A DNA stretch of 64,000 nt from JBKPFU01 sp046728975. Its GTDB lineage: Bacteria; Actinomycetota; Thermoleophilia; Gaiellales; Gaiellaceae. The DNA is taken from the NCBI GenBank assembly GCA_046728975.1, contig JBKPFU010000073.1:14371-78370 (forward strand), written 5' to 3'. A program made the position numbers and the translations under genes. The notes below the pieces were generated by a model that saw nothing but the letters and a program-made list of their open reading frames with translations, did no database searches and was not told the origin of the DNA. Below, in pieces: positions 16,622-24,807 of this stretch (positions are counted from its first letter, which is position 1; every line of letters begins with the position of its first letter).

Positions 16622-16631
16622 CAAGAAACAC

Positions 16632-17345
16632 CTGGCTGTAGTCCCCGATCTCGAGCAGGAGCTAGACGGGCTGTACGGCCTACCGCTCGAGGAGTTCACG
16701 CGCGCGCGAAACGAGCTTTCCACGCGGCTGGCAAAAGCCGGTCAAACCGAGGCGGCCGCTCGCGTCAAGGGGCTCTCGAAGCCGAGCGTGCCGGTGTGGG
16801 CGGTCAACCAGGTCGCCCGGCGCAAGCCGAACAAGGTCCAGAAGCTCCTCGAGCTCGGCGGTGCGCTGCGCAAGGCGCAGGCCGGAGGGCGCGGCGACGT
16901 CCGCGAGCTGAGCGAGACCGAGCGGGACGCGGTTCAGGAGCTCGTCGCCGACGCGCGCAGTGTCCTGGAGCAGGAGCAGCGCCCTGCGAGCGACGCGACG
17001 ATGCAGCGCATCACCCAGACCCTCAGGGGCGCCGCCGCAGACGACGAGGTGGGCGCTCAGCTCGCACGCGGCGCACTGACCGAGGAGCTCGAGCCGACTG
17101 GGTTCGAGGTCTTTGCCGGAGTCGTGCCCGCGAGAAAGCAACCGAAGGCGCCACCGAAGCCCGACCCGAAGGTCGAGCTCCGGAAACGGCTGAGGGACGC
17201 GCGGGCCGAGGCACGCGATCGCGCACGAGCCGCATACCAGGCGGAGCGGGAGGCCGAGCGCTCACGGAGGGACGCCGAGCGGGCGCGAGCGGAGGCCGAC
17301 GAGGCAGAGCAGGCCGTTCGGCAGCTCGAAGACGAGCTCGGTTAG
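16632..17345 (+). CDS. Conserved coiled-coil protein of unknown function; no ATG/GTG/TTG start in range
   Basis: About 237 residues, mostly charged helix. The N-terminus LEQELDGLYGLPLEEF and the VKGLSKPSVPVWAVNQVARR block are typical of an uncharacterised actinobacterial family; the C-terminal third is a long coiled coil (ELRKRLRDARAEARD onward). The frame is open from 16596, but no ATG, GTG or TTG occurs before the GTG at 16788, which would delete the conserved N-terminus. CTG at 16632 (or 16614) is the likeliest start. It follows ku by about 10 nt and ends overlapping the convergent TetR gene by 4 nt. Confidence 0.7.
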   Translation: MAVVPDLEQELDGLYGLPLEEFTRARNELSTRLAKAGQTEAAARVKGLSKPSVPVWAVNQVARRKPNKVQKLLELGGALRKAQAGGRGDVRELSETERDAVQELVADARSVLEQEQRPASDATMQRITQTLRGAAADDEVGAQLARGALTEELEPTGFEVFAGVVPARKQPKAPPKPDPKVELRKRLRDARAEARDRARAAYQAEREAERSRRDAERARAEADEAEQAVRQLEDELG

Positions 17346-17938
17346 ACCGCCAGGCCGTCGCAGATGGTGGCGAGCACCGTCTGCTCCGCGCGCGAGACAT
17401 CGGCCTCCGCGTCGTTCAGGCGCCCCAGGGCCCAACCGGTGAGGATCTCCTCCATCGCCCCGTAGAGAATCCAGGCGGCGAGACGAGGGTCGACCTCGGA
17501 ACGGAAGTCACCTTCGCGCTGCCCGCGCTCGACGATCCGCTCCAGCGCCTGAAAGGCTTGCTCGATTTCCTCGATCTGCTGCTGAAGCTCGCCGCTCCGC
17601 GTCACCTCGCGCACGAGCACGCGCACGAGATCCGGGTCGCGCTTCCACGTGCGGAGGACGAGCTCGACCACCTTGCGCAGCTGCTCGCGTGCGGGGATGT
17701 CGAGCTGCTCGATCTCCTGGATCGTTCCGAGCATGTCCGTCCAGGTCTGATGGAAGATGCTGCGTAGAACCTCTTCCTTCGAGTCGAAGTAGTGGTACAG
17801 GAGCCCGTAGGCGACGCCTGCCTCCTCGGCGATGTCGCCGACGCGGCAGGCGTGATAGCCCTTCGCGGCGAAGGCACGGACGGCGGCCTCGAGGATCTGG
17901 CGGCGCTTCTCTTCCTGCGCCCTGGTGCGCGTGGCCAC
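17342..17938 (-). CDS. TetR-family transcriptional regulator
   Basis: 198 residues. The N-terminal helix-turn-helix is complete: RRQILEAAVRAFAAKGYHAC, then VGDIAEEAGVAYGLLYHYF and KEEVLRSI. The C-terminal ligand-binding domain is helical, with no recognisable ligand signature. It may control fatty-acid or efflux genes as relatives do, but no such target is adjacent. GTG start. A glycosyltransferase remnant lies immediately upstream on the same strand, separated by 1 nt. Confidence 0.92.
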   Translation of the reverse strand: MATRTRAQEEKRRQILEAAVRAFAAKGYHACRVGDIAEEAGVAYGLLYHYFDSKEEVLRSIFHQTWTDMLGTIQEIEQLDIPAREQLRKVVELVLRTWKRDPDLVRVLVREVTRSGELQQQIEEIEQAFQALERIVERGQREGDFRSEVDPRLAAWILYGAMEEILTGWALGRLNDAEADVSRAEQTVLATICDGLAV

Positions 17939-17939
17939 G

Positions 17940-18185
17940 CTAGGTCGCCCGCTGCGGAGCGGAGAGCGGGGCTGTGACAGCGCCGAACCCGCTTAGTTCC
18001 CGGTAGCACGATTCCAGCATGCGCACCGAATCGTTCCACGTCGGAAGCGCCAAAGCGAACTTTCGAGCCCTCTGCTCGGGCCGCCGGCGCTCGTCGGGCC
18101 GGTCCAGGAGCCGGTTAACGGCGGCCCCGAAGGCCGCGGGGTCGCCGGCCACCCTCGCTGCGCCGTACGCTCGCGGGCCAAGCAT
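17940..18185 (-). pseudogene. Remnant of a glycosyltransferase C-terminus
   Basis: An 81-codon frame beginning at an ATG with AGGAGG only 4 nt upstream. The translated [21 protein letters not shown], then [10 protein letters not shown] and a helix ending ESCYREL, matches the C-terminal pattern of GT4-type glycosyltransferases (value for donor-site loop, 'DP..la.ai..ll.dp..r', final helix). The catalytic N-terminal two thirds are absent: pdxS, on the other strand, occupies that space. It is probably a decayed gene end, though a short expressed protein ahead of TetR cannot be excluded. Confidence 0.42.
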
Positions 18186-18238
18186 GGGGCCTCCTGCTGG
18201 GGAGTTAACCCCGCCAACGGCCGTAAATCCCCTCGGGC

Positions 18239-18244
18239 TAGACT
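18239..18244 (+). promoter_or_regulatory. -10 element TAGACT, leaderless promoter of pdxS
   Basis: TAGACT, then 7 nt, then the pdxS ATG. Consistent with a transcript starting on the start codon. Confidence 0.5.
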
Positions 18245-18251
18245 TCAGCCG

Positions 18252-19136
18252 ATGCTCGAGCTCGGGACGATGAGGGTCAAGACCGGCCTCGCCGAGATGC
18301 TGAAAGGCGGGGTGATCATGGACGTCACGACCGCCGAGCAGGCGACGATCGCCGAGGAGGCGGGCGCGGTCGCCGTGATGGCGCTCGAGCGTGTGCCTGC
18401 CGACATCCGTTCCGAGGGTGGCGTCGCCCGGATGGCCGACCCGGACAAGATCCGCGAGATCCAGGAGGCCGTGAGCATCCCCGTGATGGCGAAGGCGCGC
18501 ATCGGCCACTTCGTCGAGGCGCAAATCCTCGAGGCGCTAGAGGTCGACTATGTCGACGAGAGCGAGGTGCTGACCCCCGCCGACGAGGAGAACCACATCG
18601 ACAAGTGGCAGTTCACGATCCCGTTCGTGTGCGGCTGCCGCAACCTAGGCGAGGCACTCCGGCGGATCGCCGAGGGCGCCGCCATGATCCGCACCAAGGG
18701 GGAGGCAGGAACGGGCGACATCGTCAATGCGGTTCGCCACATGCGCGCCGTGTTCGGCGGTATCCGCCGCCTGCAGTCGCTCCGCGACGACGAGCTCTAC
18801 GGAGAGGCGAAGGAGCTCCAGGCGCCCTACGAGCTGGTCAAGTGGGTAGCCGAAAACGGCAGGCTGCCGGTCGTCACGTTCACCGCCGGCGGGATCGCGA
18901 CGCCCGCCGACGCAGCGCTCTGCATGCAGCTCGGCGCGGACGGCGTCTTCGTCGGCTCCGGCATCTTCAAGTCGGGGGAGCCGGAGACGCGGGCGAAGGC
19001 GATCGTCGAGGCGACGACGCACTTCCGCGATCCGGAGGTTCTCGCGCGCGTCTCGCAGGGGCTCGGCGATCCCATGAGCGGCCTCTCCGCCGCCGGCCTG
19101 GCGCCCGAGGAGCTCCTTGAGACTCGCGGCTGGTAG
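18252..19136 (+). CDS. pdxS: Pyridoxal 5'-phosphate synthase subunit PdxS
   Basis: A 294-residue TIM barrel that condenses ribose 5-phosphate, glyceraldehyde 3-phosphate and PdxT-supplied ammonia into PLP. Key residues are visible: Asp in [13 protein letters not shown], the first catalytic Lys in [13 protein letters not shown], and the second in [19 protein letters not shown]. Normal length. Usually pdxS is directly followed by pdxT; here pdxT lies 3.5 kb downstream at 22600, with four unrelated genes between. The ATG is supported by the -10 spacing. Confidence 0.98.
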   Translation: MLELGTMRVKTGLAEMLKGGVIMDVTTAEQATIAEEAGAVAVMALERVPADIRSEGGVARMADPDKIREIQEAVSIPVMAKARIGHFVEAQILEALEVDYVDESEVLTPADEENHIDKWQFTIPFVCGCRNLGEALRRIAEGAAMIRTKGEAGTGDIVNAVRHMRAVFGGIRRLQSLRDDELYGEAKELQAPYELVKWVAENGRLPVVTFTAGGIATPADAALCMQLGADGVFVGSGIFKSGEPETRAKAIVEATTHFRDPEVLARVSQGLGDPMSGLSAAGLAPEELLETRGW

Positions 19137-19171
19137 GCGCCGACTCCAGGCGCGGCGCAGTCTTCGCCGGC

Positions 19172-19537
19172 GTGGCCGGAGGGATCGTCGGCGGCGTCCC
19201 GTCTATCGTTAGCGCCCTCGTCCGAGACGACGATCCGCTCGAGCCTACGCTCGCGGTGGGGTCGATGCTGTTGCCCAACGAGGAGCGGCCGGCGCGTCCA
19301 GTCGCGGCCGCCGTCCCCGTGCATCTAGGCGTTTCGGTCTTCTGGGGCCTCGTGCTCGACCTCGTCCTTCCACGGCGCGGCGCGATTGCGTGGGGCGCGT
19401 CGGCCGGCCTTGCGATAGCTGCCCTCGACCTCGTCGTCGGCCGTCGGTTCGTGCGCATCAGGAAGCTTCCGTTCGCGCCGCAGCTCGCAGACCACGTCCT
19501 CTACGGCGCGACGGTCGGGTACGTGCTGTCGCGCTAG
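19172..19537 (+). CDS. Small integral membrane protein of unknown function
   Basis: About 121 residues from GTG 19172. Hydrophobic segments lie at about 1-17 (VAGGIVGGVPSIVSALV), 46-65 (VPVHLGVSVFWGLVLDLVL), 70-90 (IAWGASAGLAIAALDLVVG) and near the C-terminus (LADHVLYGATVGYVLS), so three to four membrane spans. The reading frame is open further upstream (RRGAVFAG) without a standard start, so the true N-terminus may be a little longer. The last 4 nt overlap the convergent monooxygenase. Function not recognised. Confidence 0.6.
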   Translation: MAGGIVGGVPSIVSALVRDDDPLEPTLAVGSMLLPNEERPARPVAAAVPVHLGVSVFWGLVLDLVLPRRGAIAWGASAGLAIAALDLVVGRRFVRIRKLPFAPQLADHVLYGATVGYVLSR

Positions 19538-21027
19538 CCGAGGATCGGGTTGAGCAGCCTCTCGACCCCGGCTCGCTGCTCGGGACCGTCGAACGCGCGC
19601 AACGGGTGGGAGGGGAGCACGTGGTCCCGGACGCGTCCGCCGCGGCGCACGTAGAGCGCTGGCACGATCGTGCCGTCGGCGTCGATCTCGACCGCGGCCG
19701 CGACCGCGTCGCCGCCGTCCGTGTCGACGAAGTGGGTCAGCGGGACGATGCCGCCGTCCCTGATGCCTCGATCACCGAGCTCGACGACTCGAGCCAGGTA
19801 TCCCTTCTGGATCCAGAGCTCGGGCGCGCGCGCAAGCTCGGCGAGCAGGAACGGGACGACCTCGCCCCGCGCCAGCTCAGCTCGCCTGCGCTCGATCCCG
19901 AAGTGCTTCTCGGCGATGTGCTCGACGAGGACGCGCGCGTTGTAGCGGAAGCCGTTCACCGAGCTCGAGCTGGCGGAGGCGCCGTGCTTCGTCATCCCGC
20001 GCGACCCCTGGGTGGCGTTGCCTGCGAAGTAAACGCCGGGTGCCGAGACGCTCTCCCAGAACGGCGTCAGCGCGGGAATCCGGCCATCTGAGACGGTCGT
20101 TACCCCAAGCTCCGCCAAGCCGTCCAGGGGCGTGCGGAAGCCCGTAGCGGCGATGACCTCGTCCGCCTCGAGCTCGAACCTCCCTTTCCAGGTCGTGCCG
20201 TCGGCGTGGACGCGGTAGGCGCCGTTCCGGCGCTCGACACGGTCGATCGCGGCGTCGAGGACGAACGTTCCCGAGCCGCCGCGCACGTACTCGTCGTAGG
20301 GGTGGAGGTAGCGCACACGAAGCGCCGACAGCGCGAGCACGGCCGTCTGCACCGGACGGGGCGATGCAAGCGTGATCTGCTTCGCCCACGGAAGCAGGCC
20401 GTGCGCGAGCTCGAATCCCGAGTTCCGCTTCCCGATGATCAGCACCCGTTTGCCTTCGTAGTCGGCGGGGACGCCGGTGTCGACGTAGTGCGTCGCGTGC
20501 TCGAGGCCGGGGATCGGAGGAATCCACGCTTTGGTGACGCCGAGCGCGAAGACGGCGGCACGGCAGCGGTACTCGCCGTCCGACGTGGAGAGCACGAGCC
20601 GGTCACCCTCCCGTCGCGCGCTTTCCCACTCACAGTCGTAACGGACTTGCACGTCGGCCCGGTCGACGAACTCGCGGAGCGCGGCCTCCATCTCGTCCCT
20701 CGCCGGCAGGTCGAAGGTTCGGTCCATGAAATTCGGCACCAGAGCGCAGTGGTCGGGCTCGTCGCCGAGCAGGCTGTTGTGGTCGTACCACTCGTACTCG
20801 CGCGTGCCGCGCTCGAACGGCGCTTCGGGCTTCGTCCAGCTGATCAGGCGCTGGAAAACAGGGAAGCGCCTGAACATCCCGCCGGGCTCCTCGTCGCGCG
20901 AGAGGACGGCGAACCGCTCGATGCCCGAGCGCGCGAGGCAATACGCGGTCTGGATGCCGCCCGGGCCGCTGCCGACGACGACGACGTCGTAGTCGCCGGG
21001 CGGGAACGGGCGCTCTAGCGCTGCCAC
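19534..21027 (-). CDS. FAD-dependent NAD(P)-binding oxidoreductase, flavin-monooxygenase-like
   Basis: 497 residues with an N-terminal dinucleotide-binding fold VVVVGSGPGGIQTAYCLARSG (FAD). A second nucleotide motif is VLIIGKRNSGFELAHGL near residue 190, and the ATG motif is VIAATGFRTPLDG near 300. The order resembles flavin-containing monooxygenases and YpdA/CzcO-like reductases. Substrate unknown. GTG start within a 13-nt overlap with the upstream cyclic-nucleotide-binding gene, so the two are co-translated. Its stop overlaps the convergent membrane-protein gene. Confidence 0.85.
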   Translation of the reverse strand: MAALERPFPPGDYDVVVVGSGPGGIQTAYCLARSGIERFAVLSRDEEPGGMFRRFPVFQRLISWTKPEAPFERGTREYEWYDHNSLLGDEPDHCALVPNFMDRTFDLPARDEMEAALREFVDRADVQVRYDCEWESARREGDRLVLSTSDGEYRCRAAVFALGVTKAWIPPIPGLEHATHYVDTGVPADYEGKRVLIIGKRNSGFELAHGLLPWAKQITLASPRPVQTAVLALSALRVRYLHPYDEYVRGGSGTFVLDAAIDRVERRNGAYRVHADGTTWKGRFELEADEVIAATGFRTPLDGLAELGVTTVSDGRIPALTPFWESVSAPGVYFAGNATQGSRGMTKHGASASSSSVNGFRYNARVLVEHIAEKHFGIERRRAELARGEVVPFLLAELARAPELWIQKGYLARVVELGDRGIRDGGIVPLTHFVDTDGGDAVAAAVEIDADGTIVPALYVRRGGRVRDHVLPSHPLRAFDGPEQRAGVERLLNPILG

Positions 21028-21440
21028 AAATTCGCGGCTCGGAGCCGCCGGGCGCCCGCCTGGAGCATCCGCAGCATCACCCGCGGGTGCTCGAGCAGAA
21101 ACGGCTCGAGCTCTCCGGCCGGGATGGTCAGGCAGCGAAGGAGCGTCGTCGCGATCACGTCGGCCGTCGGAGCGTCGCCGGTCAGCACGGAGATCTCGCC
21201 GAAGAACTCCCCGCGTCCGAGCCGGGCGCGCTCGACGCCGTTGACGACCACCTTCGCCTCGCCCTCGAGGATGAGATAGAAGCCGCCACCGCTCATCCCC
21301 TGGCGGAGGACGCGCTGCCCCTCGGCGAACACCTCCTCCTCGACCGTGTGGGCGATTTCCTCGAGCTGCGGCTGCGTGAGATCGGCGAACAGCGTCAGCT
21401 GCGCGAGCGAGTCGACGACCGTTCTGGTCTCTCCGGCCAC
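21015..21440 (-). CDS. Stand-alone cyclic-nucleotide-binding domain protein
   Basis: 141 residues, a single CNB (Crp-type) beta-roll: LAQLTLFADLTQPQLEEIA at the N-terminus, GGGFYLILEGEAKVVVNG, and the phosphate-binding cassette GEFFGEISVLTGDAPTADV. The cassette lacks the typical RxAxV arginine-serine pair (here P-T-A-D-V), so ligand binding may be altered. There is no DNA-binding domain. It is fused translationally with the flavoprotein downstream by overlap and could regulate it allosterically; that is inference. Confidence 0.85.
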   Translation of the reverse strand: MAGETRTVVDSLAQLTLFADLTQPQLEEIAHTVEEEVFAEGQRVLRQGMSGGGFYLILEGEAKVVVNGVERARLGRGEFFGEISVLTGDAPTADVIATTLLRCLTIPAGELEPFLLEHPRVMLRMLQAGARRLRAANLWQR

Positions 21441-21446
21441 GGACGA

Positions 21447-21452
21447 AGACTA
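21447..21452 (-). promoter_or_regulatory. -10 element TAGTCT, leaderless promoter of the CNB gene
   Basis: TAGTCT on the minus strand ends 6 nt before the GTG at 21440. Sets the start of the CNB-flavoprotein transcript. Confidence 0.5.
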
Positions 21453-21500
21453 TTAGGAGGATCGAGAGGGGCGCCGGAGCGCCCCTCTCATGCCACTGTC

Positions 21501-22523
21501 CTAGTGAAGGATTCCGCGCGCGACGAACGCGGCCTTGACCGTATTCGCGGTCGAGTTGCCGTACAGAGTGCGTGCGGCGTTCACGGTCCGCTGGGCGAGG
21601 TCCGGCATCGTCGTGCCCGGGAAGTCGAACTGCGCCTGCAGGATGATCGTGTCGGCGACGGTGTGGCCGAGCGCGTTACGGATGTCCCATAGCGCCCGGG
21701 ACCAGATCTGCCCGTCGTGATGGACGCGACCGTTGAGGTCCTCGGGGTAGTGCAGGTTCGTGTCGACGCGGCGGAGGCAGTGCGGCACCGTCGACGTGTA
21801 TGAGACCGAGTCCCAATCGGCGACGCAGGGCTCGTCCGGCGTCGGCGAGACGACGTCCGAGACGGTCACGGCCCAGTAGTCGGCAAAGCCCTCGCCGATC
21901 GACCCGGCTTCGACCGAGCTGTAGAAGATCGGCGACTGCGAGACATGGATCGCGTGTCCGTACTCGTGCAGGATGACCTCGGCATCCTCGGCGTCGTCGA
22001 CGCCACCCTTGCCGAAGCGAAGCTCGTCTTTCGGGTGGTCGGTCTCGAACGAGTTGTCCTGACCCCACTGGTTGATCCGTACGTCCTGCGACTCCTCGTT
22101 GATCGGCCGGAACCGGCCGCCGGTGCGGAAGCCGAGGCTGCGGATGTAGAGCTGCGCCTGAGTAAGCCAGTAGTACGCCATCACCTGCTCGAACTCGTCC
22201 TGGTGCCGGTTGTAGACGAAAGTGTTCGTAGGCGAGAACGCGGGGTTGCCCGTCTCGCTGACGACGTTCACCCAGTCCCCGCGTAGGTAGCCGCTGCCGT
22301 CCAGATTCGTCAGTCGGACGTTGTGATACGCGGGCTGTAGTGCGGCGTAATCCGCGTCCTTCTGGTCGGTCAGGCTCTGGTTCTGGAGCTCTGCAACGGG
22401 GTTCGGCAGAAACACCCGGCCGGTTCCCGTGCTGCTCCCAGGACCGATCTTGGCAGCGACTGCGACCGTGGCGACGGCGACGGCAACCAGCGCCACGGAG
22501 ACTGCAATCAGTGTCCGTCTCAA
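21501..22523 (-). CDS. Secreted zinc metalloprotease, gluzincin (M4/M36-like)
   Basis: About 340 residues from a TTG at 22521-22523 with a G-rich site (GAGGGGGG) a few bases upstream. The N-terminal signal is [20 protein letters not shown]. The catalytic motif HEYGHAIH is in the middle of the protein, and the downstream Glu ligand is in EGFADYW, the fungalysin/thermolysin layout. Exported and zinc-dependent by inference. A long upstream reading to 22766 would be antisense to pdxT and is rejected. Transcribed divergently from pdxT. Confidence 0.85.
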   Translation of the reverse strand: MRRTLIAVSVALVAVAVATVAVAAKIGPGSSTGTGRVFLPNPVAELQNQSLTDQKDADYAALQPAYHNVRLTNLDGSGYLRGDWVNVVSETGNPAFSPTNTFVYNRHQDEFEQVMAYYWLTQAQLYIRSLGFRTGGRFRPINEESQDVRINQWGQDNSFETDHPKDELRFGKGGVDDAEDAEVILHEYGHAIHVSQSPIFYSSVEAGSIGEGFADYWAVTVSDVVSPTPDEPCVADWDSVSYTSTVPHCLRRVDTNLHYPEDLNGRVHHDGQIWSRALWDIRNALGHTVADTIILQAQFDFPGTTMPDLAQRTVNAARTLYGNSTANTVKAAFVARGILH

Positions 22524-22586
22524 AGAAATCCCCCCTCGATTTGACCCGTCGGCGGGCAGGCTAACAGGGAGCCGGAGCGCCGCCAA

Positions 22587-22592
22587 TACAAT
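22587..22592 (+). promoter_or_regulatory. -10 element TACAAT, leaderless promoter of pdxT
   Basis: TACAAT, 7 nt, then GTG at 22600. It supports this GTG as the pdxT start and shows that pdxT is transcribed independently of pdxS here. Confidence 0.55.
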
Positions 22593-22599
22593 TTCCGCC

Positions 22600-23166
22600 G
22601 TGGCAGAGCGGCTCAAAATCGGCGTTCTCGCCGTCCAGGGGAACTTCCGCGAGCACGCAGCGGTGCTTCGGCGCCTGGGCGCCGAGCCGGTGGAGGTGCG
22701 AAAGCCGGAGCAGCTCGAAGGCCTCGACGGGCTCATCGTCCCGGGCGGCGAGTCCACGACCTTCATGCGACTGATGCGCCTCTATGGGCTCGACGAGGCG
22801 GTGCGCGAGTTTGCGGGCCCGGTTTTCGGAACCTGCGCCGGAATGATCGTGCTCGATCGCGAGCATCTCGGGCTCGTCGATCTGTCCGTGAAGCGGAACG
22901 CCTACGGTCGGCAGGTGGCGAGCTTCGAGGCCGATCTCGAGCTCTCGGACCAGGACGAGCCGCTTCGCGGCGTCTTCATTCGAGCACCGCGCGTCGGCGA
23001 GGTCGGCCCGGGCGTCGAGGTGCTGGCCGAGCTCGACGGCGAGCCGGTGCTGCTGCGCGACGGCCGCTTCCTGGTCGCTTCGTTCCACCCGGAGCTGACC
23101 GACGACACGCGGGTGCACGAGCGCTTTCTCGACCTCGTGCGGGAGGAGCGGCGTGTCCGGGCATAG
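22600..23166 (+). CDS. pdxT: Pyridoxal 5'-phosphate synthase glutaminase subunit PdxT
   Basis: 188 residues. A class I glutamine amidotransferase that supplies ammonia to PdxS. The N-terminus [14 protein letters not shown], the oxyanion segment VPGGESTT, the nucleophile elbow [10 protein letters not shown] (catalytic Cys) and the His/Glu pair in SFHPEL are all present. The last 14 nt (GTGTCCGGGCATAG, 23153-23166) are repeated exactly at the start of yebC, with 116 nt inserted between. Normal length. Confidence 0.97.
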   Translation: MAERLKIGVLAVQGNFREHAAVLRRLGAEPVEVRKPEQLEGLDGLIVPGGESTTFMRLMRLYGLDEAVREFAGPVFGTCAGMIVLDREHLGLVDLSVKRNAYGRQVASFEADLELSDQDEPLRGVFIRAPRVGEVGPGVEVLAELDGEPVLLRDGRFLVASFHPELTDDTRVHERFLDLVREERRVRA

Positions 23167-23171
23167 TGCGC

Positions 23172-23196
23172 GTGGGGGAACCCCTGGTTCCCCCAC
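23172..23196 (+). terminator. Strong hairpin between pdxT and yebC
   Basis: A perfect 11-bp stem (GTGGGGGAACC/GGTTCCCCCAC) with a 3-nt CCT loop, starting 5 nt after the pdxT stop. No T-run follows, so it may attenuate or protect rather than fully terminate. It lies inside the inserted 116 nt. Confidence 0.5.
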
Positions 23197-23282
23197 GAAC
23201 CCCCTCCTTCACGATGGCAGCGGTGGCTCCAGCGTTCGCGGAGCCGTCCACGCGCATCGCCGTTTGCAAGGGAGGCGCGATT

Positions 23283-24038
23283 GTGTCCGGGCATAGCAAG
23301 TGGTCGTCGATCAAGCACAAGAAGGGCGCGGCCGACGCCAAGCGCGGCAAGCTCTTCTCGAAGCTCTCGCGCGCGATCATCGTTGCCGCGCGGGAGGGGG
23401 GACCCGATCCGGCCGCAAACCTCGCGCTGCAGAACGCGATCGAGAAGGCGCGGTCGTACTCGATGCCGAAGGAGAACATCGAGCGCGCGATCGCGCGTGG
23501 ATCGGGCGCCGAGACCGATGCAGCCGCCTTCGAGACCGTCGTCTACGAGGGATACGCGCCGAACGGCGTCGCGCTGATCGTGGAGGCGCTCACTGACAAC
23601 CGCAACCGCACCGCCTCCGAGGTGCGACACGTGTTCTCGAAGAACGACGGCAACCTCGCCGCCTCCGGGGCGGTCGCATGGCTGTTCGAGCGCCGCGGCA
23701 TCATCCTCGTCTCCGCCGACGGCGTCGACGAGGACGAGCTGACGCTTGCGGCGGCGGAAGGCGGCGCCGACGATGTCGAGCTCGACGGGTCGACGTTCCA
23801 GATCACATCGACGCCCGAGGCGCTGAGCGCGGTGCGCGAAGCGCTCGAGCAGGCCGGGATCTCGTACGACTCCGTCGAGACGACGATGGTTCCGAAGACG
23901 ACCGTTCGCCTCGACGACGAGAGCGATGCACGGAAGATCCTGAGGATCGTCGACGCGCTGGAAGAGCTCGACGACGTCCAAGAGGTCTACGCCAACTTCG
24001 ACATCCCCGAGAACGTGCTCGAAGAGGTCGCAGCCTAA
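23283..24038 (+). CDS. yebC: YebC/PmpR-family protein (TACO1 family)
   Basis: 251 residues beginning SGHSKWSSIKHKKGAAD after the GTG, the invariant N-terminus of the family. The SMPKENIERAIARG and EGYAPNGVALIVE blocks are also canonical. Family members bind DNA as regulators and/or relieve ribosome stalling at proline runs. GGGAGG lies 7 nt upstream of GTG 23283. The gene sits ahead of ruvCAB, a classic neighbourhood, although a convergent cupredoxin gene now separates it from ruvC. It overlaps that gene by 4 nt. Confidence 0.95.
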   Translation: MSGHSKWSSIKHKKGAADAKRGKLFSKLSRAIIVAAREGGPDPAANLALQNAIEKARSYSMPKENIERAIARGSGAETDAAAFETVVYEGYAPNGVALIVEALTDNRNRTASEVRHVFSKNDGNLAASGAVAWLFERRGIILVSADGVDEDELTLAAAEGGADDVELDGSTFQITSTPEALSAVREALEQAGISYDSVETTMVPKTTVRLDDESDARKILRIVDALEELDDVQEVYANFDIPENVLEEVAA

Positions 24039-24739
24039 GTCGGGCGGCGACCCCTGCTGACGACCACGTTCACCCGCGTGCCGCGGGGTCGGCGAACCCC
24101 GGCGCGCGGCCTCTGCGAGATCACGCGGCCTCGACGCATGACGGGCGAGTAGGCGCGTGCGACGGTGCCGAGCCGGCACCTGGCCCGCCGAAGAGCGACT
24201 CGCGCGCGCACAAGCGTGGTGCCGCGTAGCCGCGGAACGACGCACCGAAGCTGCTGAGCAGAAGCGGGCGGGGGCGGTGGAGGCGGCGAGGGTGGAGGAG
24301 GAGGCGGCGGCGGCGGGGGAGGCGGTGGAGGTGGTGGCGGAGGCGGAGGCGGAGGCGGAGGCGGAGCGCCGCTCGTCACGCGGATCGTCCCGGTCATGAA
24401 CGGGTGCGGCTTGCAGTGGTACGCGTACGTCCCTTCACTCGAGAACGTGAACCTGAAGGCGTCGTTCGGCGCGAGGTCGCCCGAGTCGAACACGGCTGTA
24501 TCCGACGTCGCGGTGTGGCTGACCGCGTCGGAGTTCTTCCAGCAGACGGTCGATCCGGGCGAGACGCTCACGTCGCTCGGGTGGAACGCGTACGAGCTGA
24601 TCTCGACCATCACGTCGCCCGCCTGGCAGGCGCCGACGGCAGTGCGCGCCTTGCCGGATGCCGGCATCGCGCTGACGACCACGGCCAGCAACGCGATGTA
24701 GAGCCCTCTCCGCAACTCGCCTGACCCTACGGGCCTCAT
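24035..24739 (-). CDS. Secreted cupredoxin with polyproline stalk and PASTA-like C-terminus
   Basis: 234 residues: a signal peptide (about 1-30), a plastocyanin-like domain (about 35-120) with ligands His in SHTATSD and Cys/His/Met in YHCKPHPFMTG, an almost uninterrupted run of about 30 prolines (coded by 24277-24365), and a C-terminal domain CVVPRLRGTTLVRARVALRR...VISQRPRAGV that matches the PASTA pattern. PASTA domains bind cell-wall muropeptides, so the protein may hold a copper centre against the wall on a rigid stalk. The proline run should demand EF-P; the next gene over is yebC, whose family can relieve proline stalling. Confidence 0.8.
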   Translation of the reverse strand: MRPVGSGELRRGLYIALLAVVVSAMPASGKARTAVGACQAGDVMVEISSYAFHPSDVSVSPGSTVCWKNSDAVSHTATSDTAVFDSGDLAPNDAFRFTFSSEGTYAYHCKPHPFMTGTIRVTSGAPPPPPPPPPPPPPPPPPPPPPPPPPSPPPPPPPASAQQLRCVVPRLRGTTLVRARVALRRARCRLGTVARAYSPVMRRGRVISQRPRAGVRRPRGTRVNVVVSRGRRPT

Positions 24740-24795
24740 GGACAGGCGGTTTTCGAGGCGGTTTTCGGGCTAGCAGGAACGTCCGATGCGGTCCC

Positions 24796-24801
24796 TAATG
24801 T
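24796..24801 (+). promoter_or_regulatory. -10 element TAATGT, leaderless promoter of ruvC
   Basis: TAATGT, 6 nt, then GTG 24808. Gives ruvCAB its own transcript independent of yebC. Confidence 0.5.
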
Positions 24802-24807
24802 CGGAGC

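Noticed and set aside
22524..22766. N-terminal extension of the secreted metalloprotease
   Set aside because: Would be antisense to pdxT and would bury the signal peptide; TTG 22523 starts it cleanly.
24277..24365. Micro-satellite (GGC/GGA repeats)
   Set aside because: The repeat is the in-frame polyproline stretch of the secreted cupredoxin gene rather than an intergenic repeat.
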